DNA of 64,000 nt from Diphasiastrum complanatum (taxonomy: Eukaryota; Streptophyta; Lycopodiopsida; Lycopodiales; Lycopodiaceae). Location of the stretch: the NCBI GenBank assembly GCA_029204225.1, contig CM055093.1, positions 6,891,315 to 6,955,314 on the forward strand, in the 5' to 3' direction. Below are positions 32,990 through 44,961 of this stretch, piece after piece; positions within the stretch are counted from its first letter, which is position 1, and the number at the start of each line of letters is the position of its first letter. The translations under genes were made by a program, and so were the position numbers. A model generated the notes under the pieces. The model was not told the origin of the DNA. It worked only from the letters and a program-made list of their open reading frames with translations, and made no database searches.

Positions 32990-33540
32990 GATCTCTACTC
33001 TACTCTATGTTGATGAAGTGGTTCTTGTTCCCACAACCAGACAGGGGTTGGTGGTACTCCTACGCCTCCCATCTATTGGACACATTTGGCCTCACATCTT
33101 CCCGAGGGATCCCACCGGCATATTAGGAGGTTCACATACCACACATACATGTAGAGAGAGTATGGCACTTCAAAAGGTCAAACTTGATTTCTGTTGGACT
33201 CACTTTCTGGACACATTCAAAGATATGATATTACCTTGGTATCTGACTTTGGATTAATGCATAGCCTCAAATTTACCATGGGACAACTTCATGTGTCCTC
33301 TCACCAATTGCGTGTATGCCACTGTAAAGATCGGACGCTTTCATGGCACTCTGAGAGAGGAGAGGATTTGTCAGATTTGCACCAAGGCAAGGTGGAGACT
33401 CAAGAGCATTTCATTTTTGGATGCCCTGTATATTATGAGATCATAGGACGATATCATTGCCTCCTTCATGATCACTCCATCACTTTGCATCTATTGATGG
33501 CTATGAGGATCCTCATTTTGTTGCCATAGTCAGGGAGATA
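32990..33540 (+). pseudogene. LINE ORF2 remnant (RT box next to C-terminal zinc segment)
   Basis: Starts with LLYVDEVVLVPTTRQG, a decayed YADD box. It continues to LKFTMGQLHVSSHQL and, after a frame change, to ETQEHFIFGCPVYYEI and RYHCLL, the C-terminal zinc segment of these LINEs. The thumb region between them is missing. Confidence 0.7.
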
Positions 33541-33679
33541 CTCAGCTTCACATCACATCTTTATTCACCAGACCACCAAGAGCAAATTTTGAGTTTTGGA
33601 GTCTCAAGCCACCTTTCTCACTACAACACTTTATATACAACTGCCTCCCATCATTGAGCAAGGTAGGCCTAGACACAAG

Positions 33680-34130
33680 AGACTTCGCTGATGCTTTGTG
33701 GACTTCAAAGAAGCCTTTGACTCAGTTTTGCAGCCCTTGCTTATTCATAGATTGTAGGACTTGGGCTTTTCCACATACACCATATTGGCAATGATGGCAC
33801 TCTATGACATGATTTGGGATTTGTTTCAAAAGTGACTCAGGTGTTCTGATCCAGTATGGAGCACCGTTAGAGTGAAATGGGATGCTTCCTCTCACCTACT
33901 CTCTTTGGTTTGTATATTGATGAGCTTGAGGAGTTTATTGACTAAGATGGAGGTTTAGGTTTTGGGATATAGCCTTTGAGATATTTTGATTGCCATTCTA
34001 TTGTATGTTGATGATGCAGCTCTAGTCTCACCGACTAGAGAGGTGCTTCGAAGACACTTGGACAATTTACATAATTTTTGTCTTAGATTGATTGCCATCA
34101 GACAGATCGACAGACACACGCGCACACGCA
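33680..34130 (+). pseudogene. LINE reverse transcriptase palm remnant
   Basis: Reads CFVDFKEAFDSVLQPL, then after stops ILIAILLYVDDAALVSPTRE and RRHLDNLHNFC. These are the two catalytic boxes of a LINE RT (second box YVDD). It lies after a C-terminal fragment on the same strand, so it belongs to a separate or rearranged copy. Confidence 0.75.
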
Positions 34131-34584
34131 GAGTTATCAATGTCTTCTCTGGATGCCAGAAGCTTATAAGATAAAGTAGTAGTCTCAAGTATGTAGTGAT
34201 ACGGGAGTCTATAAAACAACAAGACAAGTGAAAAAAAATAGAAGTACATAATGTTTAAATCTAATCCGGAAGGAAAATAACACATTAGAGATCATACAAA
34301 ATGATGTAAAGCATATCCTACATGTGATGTATGTATAGTCTTAGTTGAGGTAGCTGGAAAAACTTGTGATGTGAGATCTCAAAGACATCTGGGTAGAAGG
34401 AATTGACTTCTACAATTGAAGAGGATGGGGACATCCAGACTTTGGCTGGCATGCTTTCTTTGACTATGTGCACATATAATACGTCTAGATCCTCTAGCTA
34501 TAGGAAGATGCAAGGTTGATATTATCTCTGATCTCTATGATGATCGGTAGGGGTATCTGTGTCTTCATCATCAGACTTTGGGTT

Positions 34585-35057
34585 TGCCAGCGGCTTTATT
34601 CTAAAGAGGAAGTCCATAATCTGAGGCTATGTCTAGGTGATCAAAATGCATGTATTGGCATAAATCACTACGTAGTAAAGACATCTCATGTGACATAAGG
34701 GCAACACATCTAGGATTATCATAGGGGAGAAAAGAGTAGTGTGTGTGTGTGTGTGTCATTGAAAAGACATCGGTATCTCTCATGAATCTCATAGTAAATA
34801 GGGCATCTAAAAATGAAGTGCTTCTTAGACTCAATCTCCCCCAAAGAACACATGTGGCATATCCTATCTTCATGTGGAGTACCATGGAAGTGTCTTGTCT
34901 CAATAACAAGTTGGTGTGAAGAACCACAAATTTGCACCAAAGTAAACATTAGAGAATGTGATAGTCCAAAGTAAAGGTACCGCGGTGAGATTGGGAAGCT
35001 TGATGCATCTACTGGCTCCAAGAAATGTGTTTGATAGAAGTTAGAATCAGTGTCCAA
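34585..35057 (-). pseudogene. LINE ORF2 C-terminal remnant, minus strand
   Basis: Reads FYQTHFLEPVDASSFPI, LMFTLVQICGSSHQLVIETR, then RICHMCSLGEIESKKHFIFRC and YYEIHERYRCLF. This is the C-terminal Cys/His segment of the LINE lineage, in opposite orientation to its neighbours. An (AC)n run near 34738-34755 interrupts it. Confidence 0.8.
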
Positions 35058-35075
35058 CTATCTCTGTCTTGGGTA

Positions 35076-36390
35076 GCGATGGCTGGCTACCTGCCTGCCT
35101 GCCACAGCTCCTTCCTGCTCCAGGGGAATCTACCAACGGATCTTCTCTAGCCCTCTTGCGCCCAGCTGCTCAATGGCTCCATCGCTAGCTGCTGACTGTT
35201 GTTGGCTCCATTGCTAGGCCTTCATGCTCAGATCTACTCAGCCATATGTTGTCTAGACTCTACTTCTCCATGGCCAAGAAAGACAATACTAAGGGGGGCC
35301 TTCGGCTTTCTCCCCAAGCACCTCTGCCTGCATAGACAATTGAGCAGGCATTATCTCTGCCTGAGCAGCTGTTGCTGGCGCAACCAGCAAGGATGCATGG
35401 GGATTTTCCTACCTCCACTCCATATCTGCCTACAGCCATTCCTATCTCCCCAAACCCTGTTTTGGATCTTAATGAAACCAGTACTACTCTCCCGTTAACC
35501 CCCAAGCATGATCAAGATTCGATGCCTCCATCCCTATCTTCAGTGGTCTTTGTACTAAGTGCAGATAGTGTAAGGCTATTCCAACTTCTTGCCAGCCACC
35601 GAAAAGAGATGGACTCCCATCGCGACATGATTCTAACAGTGCAATCACACCTTCAATGGACATATGCATCAATTGAAGGACTCAGACAAGAAATTACGAC
35701 CATCAAATCTGCAGCATCCCCCCAAGTAGCTAGTTCGACTACGATCCAACAACTTGACAACAAAGTGGAGCAGCACCATACGGCTGTCCAAGTAAAGTGG
35801 ATGCTCCAGTTTCCTTCATCTCAACTACACTTACTGAGAGCCGGTTGTGAGAGCAAAAGGCTCTTACTGTTTGTGTCAGAGGCATCCCGGATTTCCAGGA
35901 TGCCCTTAAAGAAGCCAAGGAATTTTTGGAAACTAATCTCCGGCACCATGACCATGGTTTGGACTCAGCTTGGCGTACCAAGAAAGATGCTAGCACTCTT
36001 GTCATGTGCTCCACTTCGTTGGAGTCTAGGTGTGAGGTTCTATGTCATAGACATAAGCTAAAAGATACCAAGATCTTCCTGGATGAAGATCTCACATTTG
36101 TCCAAGTTGTGTTGAGAAAAGGCCCCACAAAATGCAAAAGGATACAGGGAGGCGCTTAATATATAGAGACGGTAATATCCGTTTTGTCAACACTAAACCT
36201 TTAGTTGAAACTAAATAGATATGTGTCGTAATGATATCTGAATTAAAGAGATGTCCAGTTGAACCTATAAATGGTCTACATACCATATAATCCTGGCCAT
36301 TAATCTCTTCTTAGTTAGATTTGTTTAGTGTTGTTGGTTGACGACATCAATCCGTCTCGTTTCCATTTCTTTGATATATTGTCTATCGCT
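35076..36390 (+). mobile_element. Short LINE copy, ORF1 plus 3' UTR only
   Basis: Starts GCGATGGCTGG, like the other LINE 5' ends at 38004, 39264 and 43772. The ORF1 part (about 35372-36150) reads HRKEMDSHRDMILTVQSHL and TTIQQLDNKVEQHHTAV, a coiled-coil region, then decayed sequence with FQDALKEAKEFLE in another frame. The 3' part (CCTATAAATGGTCTACATACC) matches the 3' UTR at 39076. No ORF2 lies between them. The tail is lost near 36390. Confidence 0.7.
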
Positions 36391-36649
36391 CCAACCATCA
36401 GATATGATGGTGCAACCATACCTAGTTCACAGGTGACAAGTCACGACTCACATTGCAGTGTTGCACAAGACAAGATCCGAGATTGTAATTCAAATTTCAT
36501 GGCAAGTAGTACATACTACATACTACATATCAATGAATCATGATCAATCATCATACTACATAGAGTCTATAAAGTTTAGAGTGCATAAAGTTAAAAGGAT
36601 AGTAGTACGTATTGGGCCCATGCCTTCCTGAGAGGCTCTAGCTTCTGGT

Positions 36650-37560
36650 CAACAGAAGCCCGCTCATCAAGAAGCCCCTTCGTCCTCAGGTGCTCACAAG
36701 ATGGCCTCTGCCACACCTGCCCAATCGCACTCACTGCACTCATCGCCGTCCTCCATGCCGGGATCCTAGCCAGATGAAATGGCAGATCGCAGGTGTAGAA
36801 CTGTCAAACTGCAACCTCTGCCTCTACAATGGCTCTGGGAGCGAAGGTGGACACATAGTAGTCCCTACCCCCCAGCTGTGTAGTGCGGCCCCGTCTACCT
36901 CTCCCTCTCCCTCTCCCTCTCCCTCTCTCAAATGCCTGACGTGGTGCCGGTATGGTCACGGCTGGAGGTGGTGTCGAGGATCCCGCACCAGAAGGCGGGT
37001 CAGGCCGGGTACTAGGCCTTGCCTCATCTGCACTGGCAGCTCTATCCTCTGAGCCATGGGAAGCGAAGGGTAAGCGGATGTGGTGAGCCATGGGAAACTA
37101 GGGGGTGTGATGTGGTGGCCTCTGGCTGTGTCGTCGTGACTGCATCTCAATCTGCCAAAAAAGACAAATTACAATACAATTTAGAAATTAGATGATCAAT
37201 GATCGTTGAACTTGAAAGTTGAAACTTCAGACTTGATGTATCATGTGAGTTAAAACTCAAAACTTGATCAACGTTTGAAGTGTAAGAGTCTTAGAGTTGA
37301 ATGTTTACCTCTCGGTCCCCATCCTCGAAGGACCAACCTCCTCCGATGCAACAGGAGTGAGTAGCGTGTCAGGAGAATGCATGCAAGGGGCAATCTCGTA
37401 CCCCCTCAAACGTAACAAATGTGCCCTTATGCGTGTGGGCCCTCCAGTGTAAGACTGGTGACAGTATCTGCAAGTCCATCCCTTTCGTGCCCGATGTGCC
37501 ATAGGCCGCAGCGATGGTGACGTGATCCCACAAGGGATCCCTATCCCTCGGCATGGTGCC
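36650..37560 (-). pseudogene. hAT-derived fragment: BED finger joined to transposase tail
   Basis: On the minus strand, 37502-37305 reads KGWTCRYCHQSYTGGPTRIR, the same finger as in hAT2. 37091-36804 reads a Pro-rich then [14 protein letters not shown] tail like the hAT2 C-terminus. The catalytic core is missing, so this is an internal-deletion derivative. Short inverted termini ATACTACATAG (36553) and CTATGTAGTAT (37621) may be its ends, but no TSD matches. Confidence 0.65.
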
Positions 37561-37774
37561 CCCTTCCCCCCCGCTCTCTCTCTCTCAACTCTCGAGTGAC
37601 GAGTCTGAGGTCTCTAATATCTATGTAGTATACCGGGTACCCTAAATTCTAACTTTTAATCTACTTTCTGACCCTAACCGCTAACTTCTAACTCCTAGGT
37701 TCTAGCTAGACTCTAGTAACTACTAACTCGGACTAACTCCTAGGTTCTAACTTCTAACTAAGTAGCTACCCATG

Positions 37775-39263
<1,489 letters not shown>

Positions 39264-39349
39264 GCGATGGTGCTCCTGCTAGCGCTGGTGCTCAGCGATG
39301 GTGCTCCTGCCAACGCTGGTGCTCTACGACCCTGACTGCCCTGTCCCTG

Positions 39350-40402
39350 TTGTCCACCACCCCAGGTCCGCCCTACCTGCTCAGCTTCTGTCCTCCACTT
39401 TGGTCCTGTCTGCCCTACCGCTCCGGTCCTGCCTTCCCTGACCAGTCCCTACCTGTCCTCAGGTTCTGTCCCGCTCAGGCCCTGTCCGCATCTTTGATAG
39501 GGCCTCAATCAAAAAAGGGGGGGTCTCCTTCGCCCCCCTCTTCTCCTGCTTGCCAATCATCTGCTCCTGCTAACCTGGCCATCGCTGGCTCTTCATTTGT
39601 CGGCCAGTCATCACCTCATCTTCCATTGCCGGGCATTGCCAATGTACCGGTCCCGATTTATCTTTTGTAGATGCCTATCATATCCCAGCAGAGCAATTGC
39701 AACCTAGCAACTTATCCGACTTTGATTCTCTTCACAGCTATTTACAAAAGAAGTGTTTCAATTTATCGAGAAATTGCAGCTCCAAAATCAGACGCTTCAT
39801 GGGGAACTTACCAGGGTCATTCTTCAAAATAAGGATTTGCAAAGCACTATCGACTTGATGAAAGAGAAAGGGGATACTCATTCGCAGCAAGATGTGGAAA
39901 GTAAAATCTCGTCCTTAGCAAAGGAAGTGGAAGAAACTCGTACTTGGGCTTCAGTTCTTAAGCAGGACGGTAATTTCTCTAGCCAAGTTCAGCCTTCGTT
40001 AATAAATTCTACCTTAGAGAATGTTTTTACAGAACACGAGAGAAGAGCCAAGAAGGCTCTTAATATACGAGTTAGGGGTATTCCTAATGGAAACAAGGCT
40101 CTTGATGAGGCGAGAGACCTTCTTGTATCTAAACTTGCACATAATATGGAGGGATTTGACACTGCTTGGCGGAGCAAAGTTGATGATAAGGTCCTGTTCC
40201 TAAAGTTTCATTCCATGAACGACGCAATGCTGCTTTACGCCTTCGAGCTAAGCTCAAAGGATCTTTTATTTTTATGGATGAAGATCTAACACACACACAA
40301 TGGCAAGCGAGGAAATTGGTCATTCATGAGGCCAATGCTAGGAATCAAAGAGTGATATTTATTGAAGGCAAGCCTAAAATCTACAATAAAATTTCACAGT
40401 AG
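39350..40402 (+). pseudogene. LINE ORF1 (coiled coil plus RNA-binding-like region)
   Basis: A Pro/Ser-rich N-terminus is followed (39753 on) by a coiled coil (LQNQTLHGELTRVILQNKDL, SLAKEVEETRTWASVLKQDG) and a segment KKALNIRVRGIPNGNKALDE that resembles the RRM-like part of LINE ORF1. The end, after a frameshift near 40200, reads EDLTHTQWQARKLVIHEANA and stops at 40402. ORF1 proteins coat LINE RNA in family members. Confidence 0.75.
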
Positions 40403-40445
40403 GAAGTCGGGGATCCCGGGCACAAAAGCCCGAGATCCCCTCAGC

Positions 40446-42470
40446 CATTACGAATTGGTTTTTGGAATTATAACGGTGTGCTTTCATCTTCTTCAGCAAG
40501 CGACTTTCACTCTTTTTTACAGAAATGAAATTTTTTTCTCTTAGCAGAGACTCATGAATCACTATATTGACCCCTTCCAGCCATTTAGGATTATTCATGG
40601 CATTCAGCATACAGGCCTTTTGTTAGAGGAAAACCACACGTGGCTCTGGTGGTGTTGCATGTCTTACCAAGGAAGTTTATCGTACTCATTTTAAGCTGCT
40701 CAAAAGTGATCCATTTGCACGATTCATTTGGTTACAGTTTTTTGGTCACTACTTGGGGCTACCTCAAGATCTCTTTATAGCATTTTGTTATTTTGCACCT
40801 CAGACATCAGCTTTTGCAGACTATGGTGGTGACCCCTTCCAAGCTCTCTCAGATGATATAGCCAACTTTGCACAGCAGGGTCTTATTCTTTTAGCAAGAG
40901 ATTTTAATGCTCCTACCAGCATCCAGGAGACAGAGTTTCATGCAGATCGTGATTTCCTGCATATTCAGGTTTTGGATATGAGTTTGGATAGGACCTCTCA
41001 GGATGCAGATACCCCGGCTACACACTTTGGAGGACAACTGATTGGACTTGCAGAAGCTCACTCGTTAGCCATTTTGAATGGCCTATCTCAATGGCCGTCA
41101 TCATCCGTGTATACCTGTCATCCGCACGGGGGTGGTCACAGCGTTGTTGACTACTTCATTGGCTCACCAGCCTTGATTCCATTTCTTCATACTTTTCAAA
41201 TTCTGCACCCTACCATTTCTGATCACTCTCTATTGCTCCTGTCTATGGGCCGTGCTACTCGTGGTACTGTTACGACACCTCATTCCACACGTCGCCATGG
41301 CTGTCCTCTTGCAGATCTTATTATCCCTATCCTTCTTTATGCAGATGATGTGGTTCTACTCTCTAGTTCAGCTGCAGGACTTCAGCGACATCCGGATGCC
41401 TTGTATACTTTTTGTCAGATATGGGGGCTGAGGGTGAACATTGGTAAGACTAAGGTTATGGTGTTTAACACCAACATGCAGCATATGAGAGACACTACGT
41501 TCTATTTAGATGGACAGCTTCTAGAGATAGTGGCATCTTACACATACCTTCTCTGGTCCATTGCTTTCTTTTAGACTAGGTGCATTTGCTAGGCTACGCA
41601 AGGGGCGCTCTGCTCTTTTTCAAATGGAGAGGTTTTCCTCCAATTATTACGTGCATGACCCGGACACACGTTGTCGCCTCTTCTCTTTGACTGTTTCTCC
41701 CGTTGCATTGTATTCAGCAGAGACATGGTGCCCTGACTTATCTAGAGACACCTGAGGTGACATCTCGCGTTGTAGATTCACATGCTTAGCCGGATGATTT
41801 GGGCCAAGCAGTCGGAGTTTGCTTCTCCTCCACTGATTGTAGAGGCTATTTTCAGGATCATCACGTTCATTCATAGAGTCTCAAAGCTTGATTCTCCAGA
41901 TATGTGGTAGCAGCTTTTACGTCCTCTCGCACTTTGGCCGAGCAGCGGGCTAAGTCTTCATGGTTTCAGTATGCTTCGGACTTTCTACATAGTTGGGGAT
42001 TATCTATGTCTGACCTCCCAAATGGGACTCATGCGTTCATTCGTCGACAGATCTACAGAGCATACATACATACTGTTTGGTCTCACCTGGATCCCTCACA
42101 GGTTAAGCTTCATTTCTACCGCATTCACTTTCTTCACATGGATGCTTCAGGGCTACCTGTTAGACCGAGTTATCTCTCTCAGACGCCGTCTTTTGGCCTG
42201 CGCTACCACATTGGTCAGCTTCGGGTCTCTTCTCATCAGCTAGCTATTGAGACCGGCAGATACACAGACACGCCACGCCCATTATGGATGAGGTTGAGGA
42301 TGAGTTTCACTTTATTTTCATATGTCCAGCTTACTAAGGTTTTCCTCCACTTATTACGTGCATGACCCGGACACACGTTTTCGCCTCTTTCTTCGATTGT
42401 TTCTCCAGTTGCACTGTATTCAGCGGAGACATGGTGCCCAGGCTTATCTAGAGACACTTGGACTGACACC
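40446..42470 (+). pseudogene. LINE ORF2: endonuclease fused to partial RT
   Basis: The endonuclease starts LRIGFWNYNGVLSSSSASDF, then AETHE. After stops it is open from 40753: ILLARDFNAPTS, GGGHSVVDYFIGSP and ISDHSLLLL (catalytic His region). From about 41275 it jumps in frame to CPLADLIIPILLYADDVVLL (YADD at 41338-41349) and HPDALYTFCQIWGL. The RT fingers and first catalytic Asp box are missing. After 41575 come ALYSAETWCPDL and a C-terminal part (LKLHFYRIHFLHMDASGLPV). A block of about 125 bp is duplicated (41631-41754 and 42321-42452). Confidence 0.85.
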
Positions 42471-42476
42471 TTGCGT

Positions 42477-42488
<12 letters not shown>

Positions 42489-42533
<45 letters not shown>
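42489..42533. repeat. (AT)n microsatellite beside a hAT2-family insertion
   Basis: About 22 AT units after a short ACAT run. It is the target of the element that starts at 42534. Confidence 0.9.
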
Positions 42534-42540
<7 letters not shown>

Positions 42541-43569
42541 GCACCACGATTCAAAATCACGGTCAGAATCGCGATTTAGAATCACATTTCGGGATTTTCC
42601 CAGAATCGTGCAGAATCATTTTTTTTTTTTGAAATTTTTTTCGGCAATATGGGTATCAGATGAAAGCTCTGATTGAGAGCATTATGACTGTGTAGTTTGC
42701 CGACTGTTTCGGGTGCATGATGGTCCAGTTTAGGTGCATTAATCCTATTATAATTGACAACAGAATTTAGTGTAGACAAGAAACAATGAACATGAATCTG
42801 AAATTCTGATTATAATAAAGCAAGCACATATGATGGTGCTATCCAACCATGCACCCTGGAGAAGGGCTTCAATGGCGATCTAGAATAGGATTTACACAAT
42901 AACAAAATGTTGAGAGAGCGAACAGCCAAAGGACCAAGGGGATGCGAAACACCAAAAAGTGTGTTTTCACTCAGGGAGTTGGGGAAGGCCAAATCATGAA
43001 GAGGCCTTACCGTCAGGGACAAGGTCTACCGGCAGCCCCCGGACCCTGCCATTGGGGGCGTTGCCCCTCAAACCCCCCACCAGGGGCCCTGGACCCCCTA
43101 TTTCTCGGGGCCCCCCGAACCCCCTAGGACTTCTTGCCATATAGACACTGTAGATAAAAATGCTACAGCCCCCCCCATAGATAAAAATGGGGTCCAAATG
43201 CGAGCCGAGAAGGGCCCAATATTTATGCCCCCAACTGTATGCACATTGCACTCACATCTCCAGTGAAATGATTGCAAAAGTGATCATCATCCATACAGTT
43301 GATAGCCCAAACTGTAGGATTAACATTTACTGAAAACCAGAGCAAATAACAACCAGATAGCTATTGAAAATAAGATTTGTTTGTGCCCCATCTACTGCAC
43401 TTCTGAGAGCCAGAATGCTGGTTTGACCATTGATCCCCTAAAAGAATTTCAGCCATACCCTATTTTTCCAAAAAAAAAAAAAAACAAAAAATTTGTTTCT
43501 GCGATTTCGGGTTCAGAATCGCAATTCGCGAATCGCGGACCCAACGAATCGTGATTCGCTGCAACTATG
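42534..43569 (-). mobile_element. Non-autonomous hAT2-family element (1036 bp)
   Basis: The left end TATAGTTGCACCACG and the right end GATTCGCTGCAACTATG are the hAT2 termini, with the first base C changed to T. It is flanked by AT octamers (ATATATAT at 43570-43577), consistent with an 8-bp TSD in an AT run. Its first 220 bp match the hAT2 right end in reverse complement, so it is inverted relative to hAT2. The interior is non-coding, with a C-rich block at 43030-43180. Probably a deletion derivative moved by hAT2-type transposase. Confidence 0.8.
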
Positions 43570-43577
43570 ATATATAT

Positions 43578-43740
43578 CATAGTTGCACTGCGTTTCTCAT
43601 AAACGTGTTTTTTTTTCTTTTGATTTTTTTGTGGGCAATATGGGTATCAGATGAAGGCTCTAATTAAGCGCATTACATCTGTATAGTTTGCCGAATGTTT
43701 CGGGTATAGGATGGTCCAGTTCAGGTGCATTAACTCCTAG
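43578..43740 (-). mobile_element. Partial hAT2-family end
   Basis: Begins CATAGTTGCACTGCG immediately after the TSD of the previous element. It carries 'caatatgggtatcagatgaa' and 'gtatagtttgccgaatg' like the other copies. The far end was not found; a LINE head begins at 43772. Confidence 0.7.
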
Positions 43741-43848
43741 ATTTAGGCTTTACTCAGCTCGGATGCAGGTTGCGATGGTGCCCTCTCCATGGCACGCTCC
43801 CCATGGTGCTGATTCCCGCGGTGCTGACCTGTTTCCAGCGCTGTCAGA

Positions 43849-44920
43849 TTGAGCTTCACCTGCCACAACATCCAATGCTCCACACCCATCATGGTTTCAC
43901 GCAAAAGTGAGGGAGGTAACTCCTCCCACTCTCCACTCCACCCTGCTGACCTAGGTACCTCCATTGCGGGTCAGCCCACCACTTCCATCACACCTGAAAC
44001 ATCATCTACTATCGTTGCCTCAAATGGACAGACCACTGTAGCTATCTCCATCACATCTGGACAAGTTGCCTCCAACGCTGCTGATGACCTGGACAATTCT
44101 GCCATCGCTGACAGTACCAAGCAGGCAGCTGACTGTGTGGCTTCTGCCTCTGTTGCCACGCATGTAGCTGCCTGTGTGGCTTCTCCTACTGCCACCTCAC
44201 CCATGTTTCTACCTCCCTCTCCCATTTTATCGACTCCACCTCTATTCGCGCTTTCTACTGCTTCACCTGTCACTATACCCAGATCAATCCCTCCTGAAGA
44301 TTTACACTACCATGTGGGACAACTATATGTGCTTTCTTCAGAAGTACAAGGGGAGAACGCAGCGCTAAACATGGAGATTCAAAGAATGCAGGATGAGCTC
44401 AACCAACTACGTGCATCCATGACAGCACCATCGGAAACGCTTGTTGAGACATCAAACAAGATTTCCAGCCTCGAAAAGCAAGTTGAAGAAATGAAAACAT
44501 GGGCAGCACTGTTCAAAATAGATAATGGTATGGCTGATTCTAGCACGAACGTTTCCATTGACTCCTAATTTGAAAGCATGTTATCGGAGCAAGAAAAATG
44601 AACCAAAAAAGTTCTTAATAAGAGGCATTCCGAATGATGGCAAGCCACTAGAAGAGGCTAGGGATGTACTTGTCAATAAACTCTCACACAATTGAGGGTT
44701 TTGAAATTGCTTGGAGAGGCAAATATGACGATAATGTGTTTATTTATTAAATTCTGGTCTCTTGCACATCGTAATGCTGCCTTGAAACTTCGAGCCAAGC
44801 ATGATTTAACTCATACCCAATGGCTAGCAAGGAAAAAAATCGTACAAGGAGCTAAGGGAAAAGGGCAACGGGTGGTGTTTCTTGACAGCAAGCCACGATA
44901 CTATGAACGCTCACTATAGG
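43849..44920 (+). pseudogene. LINE ORF1 of the second copy
   Basis: An S/T/P/A-rich N-terminus is followed by a coiled coil (YVLSSEVQGENAALNMEIQR-like, with SNKISSLEKQVEEMKTWAAL). It is broken after 44568. The remaining part, in other frames, reads RGIPNDGKPLEEARD and HTQWLARKKIVQGAKGKGQR, equivalent to the ORF1 C-terminus of the copy at 39.3 kb. Confidence 0.7.
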
Positions 44921-44961
44921 GAATCAGGGCTCTCAGGCATGGAAGCAGCCCGAGATCCCCT

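Larger units (their letters stand above)
39264..42480 (+). mobile_element. LINE retrotransposon, ORF1 plus ORF2, internally deleted
   Basis: Head GCGATGGTGCTCCTGC directly follows the CT tail of the preceding copy. ORF1 is followed by ORF2 with an apurinic-like endonuclease and a partial reverse transcriptase. A (AT)n run and a hAT2-family insertion begin at its 3' end, so the original tail is not seen. Stops and deletions make it non-autonomous. Confidence 0.85.

Noticed and set aside
35260-35505. Candidate first exon of the kinase (minus strand, some Cys)
   Set aside because: It lacks the expected Cys-rich PTI1 start and a donor in the right phase, and it overlaps a LINE ORF1 copy on the plus strand.
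42470-42560. TYIYIYI frames
   Set aside because: Translation of the (AT)n microsatellite.
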